Source of the DNA: Pseudomonas putida
Lineage (GTDB): Bacteria > Pseudomonadota > Gammaproteobacteria > Pseudomonadales > Pseudomonadaceae
Direction of reading: 5' to 3'
Assembly (NCBI RefSeq): GCF_028682635.1
Contig: NZ_JANHLK010000003.1
Span: 1-64,000, forward strand
DNA length: 64,000 nucleotides
Each line of letters starts with the position of its first letter. Position 1 is the first letter of the stretch. The notes beneath the pieces were generated by a model that worked only from the letters and a program-made list of their open reading frames with translations, ran no database searches and was not told the origin of the DNA. The position numbers were made by a program, and so were the translations under genes. This document shows positions 55,550 to 64,000 of this stretch, in pieces.

Positions 55550-58423
55550 TCAGCGGTACTCGTCCAGCGGCACACACGCACAAAACAGATTCCGGTCGCC
55601 GTAGACGTTGTCCACCCGGTTCACCACCGGCCAGTACTTGTGCGCCTTGGTGTGAGCATCCGGCGTGACCGCTTGCTCAATGCTGTAAGGCCGCTCCCAT
55701 ACCCCAGTGATGTCCGCCAGCGTATGGGGCGCGCGTTTCAAAGGGTTGTCCTCGGCCGGCCAGTTGCCGTTCTGCACCTCGGTGATCTCCGCGCGGATAC
55801 TCAGCATCGCCCCGATGAAGCGGTCCAGCTCCGCCTTCGATTCACTTTCAGTGGGCTCGACCATCAAGGTCCCCGGCACCGGGAACGACATGGTCGGCGC
55901 ATGGAAGCCATAGTCCATCAGGCGCTTGGCCACGTCTTCTTCGCTGATACCGGTCAGCGCCTTCAGAGGTCGCAGGTCGAGAATGCATTCGTGGGCCACC
56001 CGCTCGTTGCGCCCGGTGTAGAGGACTGGAAACGCGCCGGACAGATGCCGCGCCAGGTAATTGGCCGCCAGGATCGCCACTTCGCTGGCGTCGGCCAATT
56101 GCGGCCCCATCATGGCGATGTACATCCAGCTGATCGGCAGAATGCTCGCGCTGCCCCAAGGCGCGGCACTGACGGCGCCGTTCTGCGGCAGCGGCCCTTC
56201 GATCGGCACCACCGGGTGGTTGGCCACGAAGGGTGCCAGGTGCGCGCGCACGCCAATCGGCCCCATACCCGGCCCACCGCCGCCATGGGGAATGCAGAAG
56301 GTCTTGTGCAGGTTCATGTGTGACACATCGGCGCCGATGTCCGCCGGGCGCGCGAGGCCAACCTGGGCATTGAGGTTGGCGCCGTCCATGTACACCTGGC
56401 CGCCGTGGCTGTGGATAACTTCACAGATTTCGCTGATGCCTTCCTCGTACACGCCGTGGGTCGAGGGATAGGTCGCCATCAGGCAGGCGAGTTTATCCCC
56501 GGCTTGGGCGGCTTTGTCTTTCAGGTCATCGAGATCGACGTTGCCCGCTTCATCGCACTCGACAATCACCACGCGCATCCCGGCCATTTGCGCCGAGGCC
56601 GGGTTGGTGCCATGGGCCGATGAAGGAATCAGGCAGATATCCCGCCCGCCCTCCTGGCGGCTCTCGTGGTACTTGCGGATCGCCAGCAACCCGGCGTACT
56701 CGCCTTGGGCCCCGGAGTTGGGCTGCATGCAGATCGCATCGAAACCGGTGATCGCGCAGAGCCAACGCTCCAGTTCTTCGATCATCAATGAGTAACCGAC
56801 CGCCTGCTCCTTGGGCGCGAACGGATGCAGGTTGGCGAACTGCGGCCAGGTAATCGGGATCATCTCGCTGGTGGCATTGAGCTTCATGGTGCAAGAACCC
56901 AGCGGGATCATCGATTGATTGAGCGCCAGGTCCTTGTTTTCCAGTTGCTTGAGGTAGCGCAGCATCTCGGTTTCGCTGTGATGGGCGTTGAACACCGGGT
57001 GGCGCAGGTAGGGCGAGGTTCGCCTGAGCGCGTCGGGAATGCCGCCATCCAGGGTTTCAGCGTCCAGTTCGTCGACGTTGAGCCCATGATCGGCCCCCAG
57101 GAACACATCGAACAGTTTCGCCACCGTGCTTTCGTCAGAGGTTTCGTCGAGGCTCAAAGCCAACTGCCCACGCCCAAGAATGCGCAGGTTGATCTGCGCG
57201 GCCTGGGCGCTTTCGAGGATCGCGGTCTGGGTGCCACCGACTTCCAGGGTCAAGGTGTCGAAGAAGTGTTGGTTGAGGCGGGTGATGCCCTTGCGCTCAA
57301 GGCCGGCGGCAAGGATGCAGGTCAGCCGGTGCACGCGCTGGGCGATCCGTTTGAGCCCCTCCGGGCCGTGATAAACCGCATAGAAACTGGCGATATTGGC
57401 CAGCAGGACCTGCGCGGTGCAGATGTTCGAGTTGGCCTTTTCACGACGAATATGCTGCTCGCGGGTTTGCAGCGCCATGCGCAGGGCAACGTTGCTGCGG
57501 GCGTCTTTCGACACGCCGATGATGCGTCCGGGAATCGCTCGTTTGTACTCGTCACGGCTGGCAAAAAACGCCGCATGAGGGCCGCCGTAGCCCATGGGCA
57601 CGCCGAAACGCTGGGATGAGCCGAACACCACGTCGGCCCCCAGCTCCCCCGGCGGGGTCAGCAACAGCAGGCTCAACAGATCGGTGGCGACACAGGCCAG
57701 CGCCTGCTGGGCATGCAGATGATCGATCAACGGACGCAGGTCACAGATCTCGCCGCGGGTGTCGGGATATTGCAGCAGCGCACCGAACACCTGGTGCTGT
57801 TTCAAGTTATCCACAGCATCGACGATCAGCTCGAAGCCGAAGCCTTCAGCGCGGGTTTGCACCACGGAGATGGTCTGCGGATGGCAATGTTCGTCGACAA
57901 AGAACAGATTGCTTTTCGACTTGGCGACCCGCTTGGCCAGCGCCATGGCTTCCGCCGCCGCAGTGGCTTCATCCAGCAGCGAGGCGTTGGCCAGTTCCAG
58001 GCCCGTGAGGTCGATGGTCAATTGCTGGAAATTCAGCAGGGCTTCGAGCCGACCCTGGGCAATTTCCGGTTGGTAGGGTGTATACGCGGTGTACCAGCCG
58101 GGATTTTCCAGGACGTTGCGCAGGATGACGGCCGGCGTCAACGTGCCGTGATAGCCCATGCCGATCAGGCTGGTCCAGACCTGGTTCTGCTCGGCGTAAC
58201 CGCGCAGCTTGGCCAGCGCGGCTTCTTCGTCGAGGGCCGGCGGCAAATCGAGTGGCCGGTTCAGGCGGATTCCCGGCGGCACCGTCTGCTCGATCAACTC
58301 GACCCGGCTGCCGAGGCCGAGGCTGTCGAGCATCGCCTGTTGCTCGGCGGCATCAGGCCCGAGGTGGCGGCGAAGGAAGGCATTGGGGTCGCGTAACTGG
58401 CTCAGGGACGGCAACTGGGACAT
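55550..58423 (-). CDS. gcvP: Glycine dehydrogenase (decarboxylating), P-protein
   Basis: A 957-aa homodimeric P-protein that decarboxylates glycine and transfers the aminomethyl group to lipoyl-GcvH. The PLP lysine is Lys707 in [16 protein letters not shown]; the first-half pseudo-domain contains [19 protein letters not shown]. Last gene of gcvT-gcvH-gcvP, 201 nt after gcvH, with a terminator and REP in the gap. Confidence 0.97.
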   Translation of the reverse strand: MSQLPSLSQLRDPNAFLRRHLGPDAAEQQAMLDSLGLGSRVELIEQTVPPGIRLNRPLDLPPALDEEAALAKLRGYAEQNQVWTSLIGMGYHGTLTPAVILRNVLENPGWYTAYTPYQPEIAQGRLEALLNFQQLTIDLTGLELANASLLDEATAAAEAMALAKRVAKSKSNLFFVDEHCHPQTISVVQTRAEGFGFELIVDAVDNLKQHQVFGALLQYPDTRGEICDLRPLIDHLHAQQALACVATDLLSLLLLTPPGELGADVVFGSSQRFGVPMGYGGPHAAFFASRDEYKRAIPGRIIGVSKDARSNVALRMALQTREQHIRREKANSNICTAQVLLANIASFYAVYHGPEGLKRIAQRVHRLTCILAAGLERKGITRLNQHFFDTLTLEVGGTQTAILESAQAAQINLRILGRGQLALSLDETSDESTVAKLFDVFLGADHGLNVDELDAETLDGGIPDALRRTSPYLRHPVFNAHHSETEMLRYLKQLENKDLALNQSMIPLGSCTMKLNATSEMIPITWPQFANLHPFAPKEQAVGYSLMIEELERWLCAITGFDAICMQPNSGAQGEYAGLLAIRKYHESRQEGGRDICLIPSSAHGTNPASAQMAGMRVVIVECDEAGNVDLDDLKDKAAQAGDKLACLMATYPSTHGVYEEGISEICEVIHSHGGQVYMDGANLNAQVGLARPADIGADVSHMNLHKTFCIPHGGGGPGMGPIGVRAHLAPFVANHPVVPIEGPLPQNGAVSAAPWGSASILPISWMYIAMMGPQLADASEVAILAANYLARHLSGAFPVLYTGRNERVAHECILDLRPLKALTGISEEDVAKRLMDYGFHAPTMSFPVPGTLMVEPTESESKAELDRFIGAMLSIRAEITEVQNGNWPAEDNPLKRAPHTLADITGVWERPYSIEQAVTPDAHTKAHKYWPVVNRVDNVYGDRNLFCACVPLDEYR

Positions 58424-58496
58424 GACGGGCTCTCTCTTGACTGGCGCTCAGCGTCGATGCAACACGGTCAAACCAGCATAGCAGTCCCCTGAAAAT

Positions 58497-58574
58497 CAAA
58501 AGATCGCAGCCTTCGGCAGCTCCTACAGGGGACCGCATTTCAATGTAGGAGCTGCCGAAGGCTGCGATCTTTTA
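58497..58574. repeat. Class E REP pair between gcvH and gcvP
   Basis: AAAAGATCGCAGCCTTCGGC and its inverted copy around a short centre. Placed within the gcv operon, downstream of a terminator hairpin. Confidence 0.88.
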
Positions 58575-58579
58575 GGGTA

Positions 58580-58608
58580 CAAAAAAGCCCCGACAGGTCG
58601 GGGCTTTG
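58580..58608 (-). terminator. Intrinsic terminator between gcvH and gcvP
   Basis: On the minus strand AAAGCCCCGACC and GGTCGGGGCTTTTTT form a stem of 11-12 bp around TGTC-type loop followed by six T, 16 nt past the gcvH stop. It should cut most gcvTH transcripts before gcvP. Confidence 0.88.
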
Positions 58609-58624
58609 GGGTAACGCTGAAGGC

Positions 58625-59008
58625 TTATTCGCCGATGGCGGCCTTGTAAGCCGCTGCATCGAGCAGCTTTTCCAGGTCAGCCGCGTTGCTTGGCTTGATC
58701 TTGAAGATCCACGCACCGTACGGGTCGGAGTTGAGCAACTCAGGTTCAGCGCTCAGTGCTTCGTTGACCGCGATCACTTCACCGGCAATCGGGGAGTAGA
58801 TGTCGGAAGCGGCTTTTACCGATTCAACGACACCGGCCTGGTCTTCAGCGGCAAACACATTGCCCACTTCGGTCAGCTCAACGAACACCACATCACCCAG
58901 CGCTTCCTGCGCGTGATCGCTGATGCCCACGGTGACGGTGCCATCGGCTTCCAGGCGAGCCCATTCGTGACTCTCGGCAAAACGCAGGTCGGCAGGGATA
59001 TCGCTCAT
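58625..59008 (-). CDS. gcvH: Glycine cleavage system H protein
   Basis: A 127-aa lipoyl carrier protein. The lipoyl lysine is Lys65 in [16 protein letters not shown]; the N-terminus is [20 protein letters not shown]. It shuttles the aminomethyl and dihydrolipoyl groups between GcvP, GcvT and the L protein. It begins 50 nt after gcvT. Confidence 0.96.
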   Translation of the reverse strand: MSDIPADLRFAESHEWARLEADGTVTVGISDHAQEALGDVVFVELTEVGNVFAAEDQAGVVESVKAASDIYSPIAGEVIAVNEALSAEPELLNSDPYGAWIFKIKPSNAADLEKLLDAAAYKAAIGE

Positions 59009-59058
59009 GTTCTGTGTCCTCAGGTAAATGATCGGCGGTCAAGGTCCGCCGGAAAAGG

Positions 59059-60141
59059 TTAGATCAAGGTTTTGCCATGGCGGACGAAGGTCGGCTTGAC
59101 CACTCGGACCGGGTACCACTTGCCACGGATTTCCACTTCTGCGCGGTCGGCCGTGGCCATTGGCACGCGCGCCAGTGCAATCGACTTGCTAAGCGTAGGA
59201 GAGAAACTACCACTGGTGATCTCCCCTTCGCCAACATCGGCGATGCGGACCACTTGATGAGCGCGCAAAACCCCGCGCTCCTCGAGGACCAGACCGACCA
59301 GCTTGTGTTGTATGCCGCCGCTGCGCTCGGCTTCCAGCGCCGTGCGGCCGATGAACTGGCGAGCGGCCGGCTCCCAGGCGATGCTCCAGGCCATGTTGGA
59401 GGCCAGCGGGGAAACGTCCTGGTGAATGTCCTGACCGTACAGGTTCATGCCCGCCTCGACCCGCAGGGTGTCACGCGCGCCCAGGCCAATGGGGGAAATG
59501 CCCGCACCCACCAGATCGTTGAAGAATCCCGGTGCCTGGTCGGCCGGCAGAATGATTTCCAGGCCGTCTTCACCGGTATAGCCGGTGCGTGCGATGAACC
59601 AGTCACTGTCGGGCTTGCCCTCGAAAGGCTTGAGCTGCTGGATCAATGTGCCGCGTGCCTGGTTCACCAACTCGGCAATCTTGTTCCGGGCATGAGGCCC
59701 CTGGATGGCCAGCATGGCCATTTCGGAACGCTCGTTAAGCTGCACATCGAAACCGTCGAGATGCGCCTGCATCCACGCCAGGTCCTGATCGCGGGTGGAG
59801 GCGTTGACCACCAGGCGGTAACCGCTTTCGAGGCGATAGACGATCATGTCGTCGACGATACCGCCGCGCTCATTGAGCATGGCGCTGTACAACGCGGAAC
59901 CGGGTTTGTGCAGGCGTTCGACGTCGTTGGTCAGCAAATGCTGAAGCCATGCCTTGGCCTGGGGGCCGTCGACATCGATCACGGTCATGTGGGATACATC
60001 AAAAACACCGCAATCGCGGCGCACCTGATGGTGCTCCTCGACCTGGGATCCATAATGCAGAGGCATATCCCAACCGCCAAAATCGACCATCTTCGCGCCC
60101 AGGGCGAGATGAAGGTCATACAGAGGCGTACGCTGTCCCAT
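59059..60141 (-). CDS. gcvT: Glycine cleavage system aminomethyltransferase, T-protein
   Basis: A 360-aa folate-binding protein that makes methylenetetrahydrofolate and ammonia from the aminomethyl lipoyl intermediate. Markers are TPLYDLHLALGAKMVDFGGW, VFDVSHMTVIDV, GYTGEDGLEIILP and the C-terminal PTFVRHGKTLI. The catalytic Asp lies near LGARDTLRVEAG. The ATG at 60141 has AAGGAG upstream. No glycine riboswitch is seen in the 155 nt before it. Confidence 0.96.
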   Translation of the reverse strand: MGQRTPLYDLHLALGAKMVDFGGWDMPLHYGSQVEEHHQVRRDCGVFDVSHMTVIDVDGPQAKAWLQHLLTNDVERLHKPGSALYSAMLNERGGIVDDMIVYRLESGYRLVVNASTRDQDLAWMQAHLDGFDVQLNERSEMAMLAIQGPHARNKIAELVNQARGTLIQQLKPFEGKPDSDWFIARTGYTGEDGLEIILPADQAPGFFNDLVGAGISPIGLGARDTLRVEAGMNLYGQDIHQDVSPLASNMAWSIAWEPAARQFIGRTALEAERSGGIQHKLVGLVLEERGVLRAHQVVRIADVGEGEITSGSFSPTLSKSIALARVPMATADRAEVEIRGKWYPVRVVKPTFVRHGKTLI

Positions 60142-60296
60142 GGGTTTCTCCTTCCGGGCGTGGCGAAGGTGCGGGCGAGTGATGCGGCTTGCGGGCGCCT
60201 TGAAATAAGAGGCTTCCAGCCGTTTTCACTACCTTGTCTGTCAGACGGACCGCACCGAATGCCGCGCATTGTAGCCGCATGGTGTAGGACTGGCAC

Positions 60297-61913
60297 CTAG
60301 CTGTTTCGATGCGCCGAACGACGTATCAATCCGATGACCGGTAGCAGTCCGACCAAAACCAGGGTCAAGGCCGGCAAAGAGGCCCTCGCCCACTCGCCTT
60401 CACTGGTCATTTCGAAGATCCTCACCGCCAGCGTATCCCAGCCAAACGGCCGCATCAGCAGGGTCGCGGGCATTTCCTTGAGCACATCGACGAACACCAG
60501 CAACGCCGCGCTCAACGAACCGGGGAGCAGCAACGGCAGATACACTTTGAAAAACAGTCGCGGACCACTGACGCCCAGGCTACGTGCCGCTTCGGGCAAA
60601 GATGGCCGTATTCGCGCCAGACTGCTTTCCAGCGGACCGTAAGCCACGGCGATGAAGCGCACCAGATAGGCCAGCAGCAACGCCAGCAGGCTGCCCAGCA
60701 GCAACGGCTTGCCAGCCCCACCGAACCAGCCGGAGAGCGGGATCACCAGTTCACGATCCAGGTAACTGAACGCCAGCATGATCGACACCGCCAACACCGA
60801 ACCGGGCAAGGCGTAGCCAAGGTTGGCCAGGCTGACCCCGGCGCGGATGCCTTGGGTGGGCGCCAGCCGCCGGGCAAACGCCAAGACCAGGGCGACACTG
60901 ACGGTGATCAACGCCGCCATCGTCCCCAGGTACAAGGTGTGGAGTATCAGCGCGGTGTAGCGCTCATCCAGGTCCAGGCGCCCGCGCTGCCAGAACCAGA
61001 CCAGCAGCTGCAGCATCGGAATGACGAAGGCGCAGGCGAACACCAGCGCGCACCAGGCTGTCGCCAACAGCGCCTTGAGCCCGCGCAGGTGGTACAACGC
61101 CTTGACCCGTGGCCGTTCGTTGCTCGCCCGGTTGGCACCGCGGGCGCGCCGCTCGCCGTACAGTACGAGCATCACCACCAGCAGCAACAGGCTGGCCAGT
61201 TGCGCGGCGCTGGAGAGGCTGAAAAACCCGTACCAGGTCTTGTAGATGGCGGTGGTGAAGGTGTCGAAGTTAAAGACCGACACGGCGCCGAAATCCGCCA
61301 GGGTTTCCATCAGCGCCAAGGCGACGCCAGCGCCGATGGCGGGACGCGCCATGGGCATAGCAACGCGCCAGAACGCCTGCCATGGGGATTGACCGAGCAC
61401 CCGCGCCGCTTCCATCAAGCCCTTGCCCTGAGCGAGAAACGCGGTGCGGGCCAGCAGGTAAACGTAGGGATAGAAGACCAGCACCAGGACCAGGATCACC
61501 CCGCCCGTGGAGCGCACGCGCGGCAATCGCAGGCCAGTGCCGAACCACTCCCGCAGCAGGGTCTGCACGGGGCCGGCAAAATCCAGCAGCCCGACAAAGA
61601 CGAACGCCAGCACGTAGGCCGGAATCGCAAAGGGCAGCATCAGTGCCCAGTCCAGCCAGCGCCGGCCGGGGAATTCGCAGAGGCTGGTGAGCCAGGCCAG
61701 GCTCACCCCCAGCACCGTCACGCCAACGCCGACACCGAGTACCAGGGTCAGGGTGTTGCCCAGCAGGCGCGGCATCTGGGTTTCCCAGAGGTGGGACCAG
61801 ATCTGCTGGTCGATGGTTTGCCAGGACAACAGCAGGACGCTGAGGGGCAGCAGGACCAGCGCAGCGATGGCGAAGACCAGGGGATACCAGCGGCGTTGGG
61901 CGGGGTGGGCCAA
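60297..61913 (-). CDS. Iron(III) ABC transporter permease (FbpB-like)
   Basis: A 538-aa inner-membrane permease with about 12 helices arranged as two copies of the permease fold; EAA-type loops are MEAARVLGQSPWQAFWRVAM and LPEAARSLGVSGPRLFFKVY. The start is taken as TTG (LAHPAQRR...); the frame runs 14 codons further to the border of a REP element but that piece is not permease-like. It imports ferric iron with the binding protein just upstream (62041). No ATPase gene is adjacent. It ends 155 nt upstream of gcvT. Confidence 0.88.
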   Translation of the reverse strand: MAHPAQRRWYPLVFAIAALVLLPLSVLLLSWQTIDQQIWSHLWETQMPRLLGNTLTLVLGVGVGVTVLGVSLAWLTSLCEFPGRRWLDWALMLPFAIPAYVLAFVFVGLLDFAGPVQTLLREWFGTGLRLPRVRSTGGVILVLVLVFYPYVYLLARTAFLAQGKGLMEAARVLGQSPWQAFWRVAMPMARPAIGAGVALALMETLADFGAVSVFNFDTFTTAIYKTWYGFFSLSSAAQLASLLLLVVMLVLYGERRARGANRASNERPRVKALYHLRGLKALLATAWCALVFACAFVIPMLQLLVWFWQRGRLDLDERYTALILHTLYLGTMAALITVSVALVLAFARRLAPTQGIRAGVSLANLGYALPGSVLAVSIMLAFSYLDRELVIPLSGWFGGAGKPLLLGSLLALLLAYLVRFIAVAYGPLESSLARIRPSLPEAARSLGVSGPRLFFKVYLPLLLPGSLSAALLVFVDVLKEMPATLLMRPFGWDTLAVRIFEMTSEGEWARASLPALTLVLVGLLPVIGLIRRSAHRNS

Positions 61914-61955
61914 GGGATGGTTCTCGCAAAATCCTGAATTGTAGGGAAAACGCAA

Positions 61956-62024
61956 AAAGATCGCAGCCTCCGGCAGCTCCTACAGGGGGCCTGTGTAGGA
62001 GCTGCCGAAGGCTGCGATCTTTTG
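61956..62024. repeat. Class E REP pair between iron-transport genes
   Basis: AAAGATCGCAGCCTCCGGCA and its inverted copy, with a one-base difference between arms, between the permease start and the binding-protein stop. Confidence 0.87.
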
Positions 62025-62040
62025 CTTTTAAACCGTGGCG

Positions 62041-63045
62041 TCAGTTCCAGCCAGCCCGGTCCATCATGCGAATCGCTTCGGCCTGGCGCTTGCCCGCGAC
62101 TTCCACCGGCAGGGTATCGGCGACGAACTTGCCCCAGGCGGCGACTTCGGCGGAGGGCTGCACGGTCGGGTTGGCCGGGAATTCCTGGTTCACGTCGGCG
62201 AAGATCTTCTGCGCCTCAGGCGTGGTCATCCACTCCACCAACGCCTTGGCCGCTTCCGGGTGCGGCGCGTTTTTGATCAGGCCGATGCCCGACAGGTTGA
62301 CGTGCACGCCGCGATCCGCCTGGTTCGGCCAGAACAGTTTTACCGGCAGGTCCGGCTTCTGCTTGTGCAGGCGGCCGTAGTAGTAGGTGTTGACGATGCC
62401 GACGTCGCACTGGCCGGCATTGATGGCCTCGAGCACCGCCACGTCGTCGGAGAACACGTCAGTGGACAGGTTGTTGACCCAGCCCTTGAGGATCTTCTCG
62501 GTTTTCTCGGCGCCGTGCACTTCGATCATGGTGGCGGTCAGGGACTGGTTGTAGACCTTCTTCGCCGTGCGCAGGCACAGGCGACCTTCCCAGTTCTTGT
62601 CGGCCAGCGCTTCGTAGGTGGTCAGTTCGCCCGGTTTCACCCGGTCGGTGGAATAGGCGATGGTCCGCGCGCGCAGGCTCAGGCCGGTCCAGGCATGGGA
62701 GGCCGCGCGGTATTGCAGCGGAATGTTGGCATCGATGGTTTTCGAGGTGAACGGCTGGAGGATGCCCATCTGCTCGGCTTGCCAGAGGTTGCCGGCATCG
62801 ACGGTCAGCAGCAGGTCGGCGGGCGTGTTCTCGCCCTCGGCCTTGATCCGCTGCATCAGCGGCGCTTCCTTGTCGGTGATGAACTTCACCTTGACCCCGG
62901 TTTTCGCGGTGTAGGCATCGAAGACAGGCTTGATCAGTTCGTCGATGCGCGAGGAGTAGACCACTACCTCGTCAGCGGCCTGGGCGGCGGTGCTGCCGAT
63001 CAGAGTCAGGGCCAGTGCGGTCAGTAGACGCTTCGGTGCCAACAT
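62041..63045 (-). CDS. Iron(III) ABC transporter substrate-binding protein (FbpA-like)
   Basis: A 334-aa periplasmic protein with a signal peptide ending AAQA and the FbpA/FutA sequence: [20 protein letters not shown], the [12 protein letters not shown] tyrosine cluster (the iron ligands) and a C-terminal [20 protein letters not shown]. Periplasmic ferric iron capture. It lies upstream of the permease on the same strand; the ATP-binding subunit must come from elsewhere. Confidence 0.92.
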   Translation of the reverse strand: MLAPKRLLTALALTLIGSTAAQAADEVVVYSSRIDELIKPVFDAYTAKTGVKVKFITDKEAPLMQRIKAEGENTPADLLLTVDAGNLWQAEQMGILQPFTSKTIDANIPLQYRAASHAWTGLSLRARTIAYSTDRVKPGELTTYEALADKNWEGRLCLRTAKKVYNQSLTATMIEVHGAEKTEKILKGWVNNLSTDVFSDDVAVLEAINAGQCDVGIVNTYYYGRLHKQKPDLPVKLFWPNQADRGVHVNLSGIGLIKNAPHPEAAKALVEWMTTPEAQKIFADVNQEFPANPTVQPSAEVAAWGKFVADTLPVEVAGKRQAEAIRMMDRAGWN

Positions 63046-63165
63046 GGGAGCGGTCTCTCGATTGAAAAAGTGAGGGCAAATGATAAGGACTCACATTTGC
63101 CTTCTCAATCGAACAGTTTGCGGAGGAGTTACCAGATGTTGCACAGGTCCGCGAATTTGCTGTGA

Positions 63166-63261
63166 TCCCTGTAGGAGCTGCCGAAGGCTGCGATCTTTTG
63201 ATTTTGCTTTTAAAAAGAGCAAGATCAAAAAATCGCAGCCTGCGGCAGCTCCTACAGGGGT
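63166..63261. repeat. Class E REP pair (BIME)
   Basis: GTAGGAGCTGCCGAAGGCTG paired with an inverted copy (GCAGCCTGCGGCAGCTCCTA), with a GATTTTGC / GCAAGATC inner palindrome. Between the co-directional UbiH-type gene and iron-binding-protein gene. Confidence 0.87.
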
Positions 63262-63273
63262 ATAGGGGAGGTG

Positions 63274-64000
63274 TCAGGCCTTGGCGAGGGCCGGCAGGTC
63301 GCCGATCAATCCCAACGCCTCACGCACGAACAGCGCCTTGGCCTCGGGCATCCGGTCGACCATCTTCAACCCGGTATTACGCAACCAGCGCACCGGCAAT
63401 GGATCGGCCTGGAACAGCCGCTCGAAGCCTTCCATCGCCGCCATCAGCGCCAGGTTATGCGGCATGCGCCGACGCTCATATCGACTCAACACCTTCACAT
63501 CCGCCAGGCGCTCGCCACGCGTGTTGGCCTGCAACAGGACTTCAGCCAGCACCGCCGCATCGAGGAAACCGAGGTTCACGCCCTGCCCGGCCAATGGATG
63601 AATGGTGTGCGCCGCGTCGCCGATCAGGGCCAGGCCCTCGGCCACGTAACGCTTGGCATGGCGCTGACGCAGGGGCACGCACAGACGCGGGTCGGCGCTG
63701 AGCACGCTGCCTAGCCGGCCTTCGAAGGCCCGCTCCAGCGCGCGACAGAAACCCTCGTCATCCAGCGCCATCAGCTGTTCGGCTTCGCCAGGAGTGGTCG
63801 ACCAGACGATCGAGCACCAATCCTGCTGACCGTCGCGCTCCAGCGGCAGGAACGCCAGCGGACCGTTGTCGGTAAACCGCTGCCAGGCGGTCGCTTGATG
63901 GGGCTTGGAACTGCGCACGCTGGTGACGATGGCGTGGTGCAGGTAATCCCATTCCCGCGTGGCGACACCGGTCAGGCGCCGCACCGCCGAGTTGGCGCCA
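63274..64000 (-). CDS. UbiH/Coq6-type FAD monooxygenase (5' end outside the window)
   Basis: The C-terminal part (about 242 residues) of a flavin monooxygenase of the ubiquinone-biosynthesis hydroxylase family. The window begins in the GANSAVRRLTG motif (the DGANSxVR FAD/NADPH motif of this family) and shows WQRFTDNGPLAFLPL, the GDAAHTIHPLAGQGVNLGF flavin-binding block and ERRRMPHNLALMAAMEGFER. It hydroxylates a ubiquinone ring intermediate or an analogous aromatic; the exact step cannot be told. The gene continues past base 64000. PAO1 has such a gene near the gcv operon (PA5221 from memory). Confidence 0.9.
   Translation of the reverse strand, partial: GANSAVRRLTGVATREWDYLHHAIVTSVRSSKPHQATAWQRFTDNGPLAFLPLERDGQQDWCSIVWSTTPGEAEQLMALDDEGFCRALERAFEGRLGSVLSADPRLCVPLRQRHAKRYVAEGLALIGDAAHTIHPLAGQGVNLGFLDAAVLAEVLLQANTRGERLADVKVLSRYERRRMPHNLALMAAMEGFERLFQADPLPVRWLRNTGLKMVDRMPEAKALFVREALGLIGDLPALAKA

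Noticed and set aside
60142..60296. Glycine riboswitch upstream of gcvT
   Set aside because: The leader shows none of the conserved tandem-aptamer core sequences I would expect, and is short.

Overview
The window is chromosomal DNA of a fluorescent Pseudomonas, most likely the P. fluorescens complex. Three things point there: GC-rich coding with long antisense shadow ORFs; gene neighbourhoods that match P. aeruginosa PAO1 from memory (lgt-thyA, rppH-ptsP, ilvA-rpiA, serA, spu polyamine cluster, gcvTHP); and dozens of short GC-rich palindromic REP elements (about 20 loci, five sequence classes) in gaps between genes. No phage, IS, integron, CRISPR, rRNA or tRNA was recognised. This is mostly core and metabolic chromosome, not an accessory island.

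Layout. 1-7.9 kb: thyA, lgt, a TauE/SafE exporter, an NRDE protein, ptsP, rppH, a HAD phosphatase and a DUF2269 membrane protein. 7.9-16.1 kb: ilvA, rpiA, two tandem SdiA-regulated-type proteins, an FAH-family hydrolase, a D-2-hydroxyglutarate dehydrogenase and divergent serA; the last two form a metabolic pair. 16.2-25.8 kb: periplasmic and hypothetical proteins, a DUF523 / 2OG-oxygenase pair, a lysophospholipase-like hydrolase, a CPC-motif thioredoxin-like protein, an acyl-homoserine-lactone acylase (HacB-like), a GlxA/AraC regulator and a divergent HD hydrolase.

26-36.5 kb is a complete polyamine module: spuB-spuC-spuD-spuE-spuF-spuG-spuH on the minus strand and spuI divergent. At the head of the minus-strand operon, where SpuA (gamma-glutamyl-GABA hydrolase) is expected, there is only a decayed 119-codon relic. 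37.4-47.8 kb is a sulfur-scavenging module: ssuEADCBF, the 1-Cys peroxiredoxin lsfA, two OprD-family porins and an orphan tauA. Several palindromes lie in its AT-rich promoter regions.

47.9-64 kb: argA, argE, a CYTH-CHAD triphosphatase, an Lrp regulator with a divergent small ACT-like protein, an orphan GspE/PulE ATPase, a DUF2388 protein, gcvT-gcvH-gcvP (with a terminator and REP between gcvH and gcvP), an iron ABC permease and binding protein without an ATPase, and the truncated end of a UbiH-type monooxygenase.

No convincing wholly new multi-gene system was found. The items most worth a second look are the spuA relic, the tandem triplication of the hacB 3' end with its REP element, the shortened solute-binding protein, the sulfur-regulon palindromes with orphan tauA, and the Lrp/ACT-like divergent pair. 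PAO1 locus comparisons are from memory and were not checked by search.
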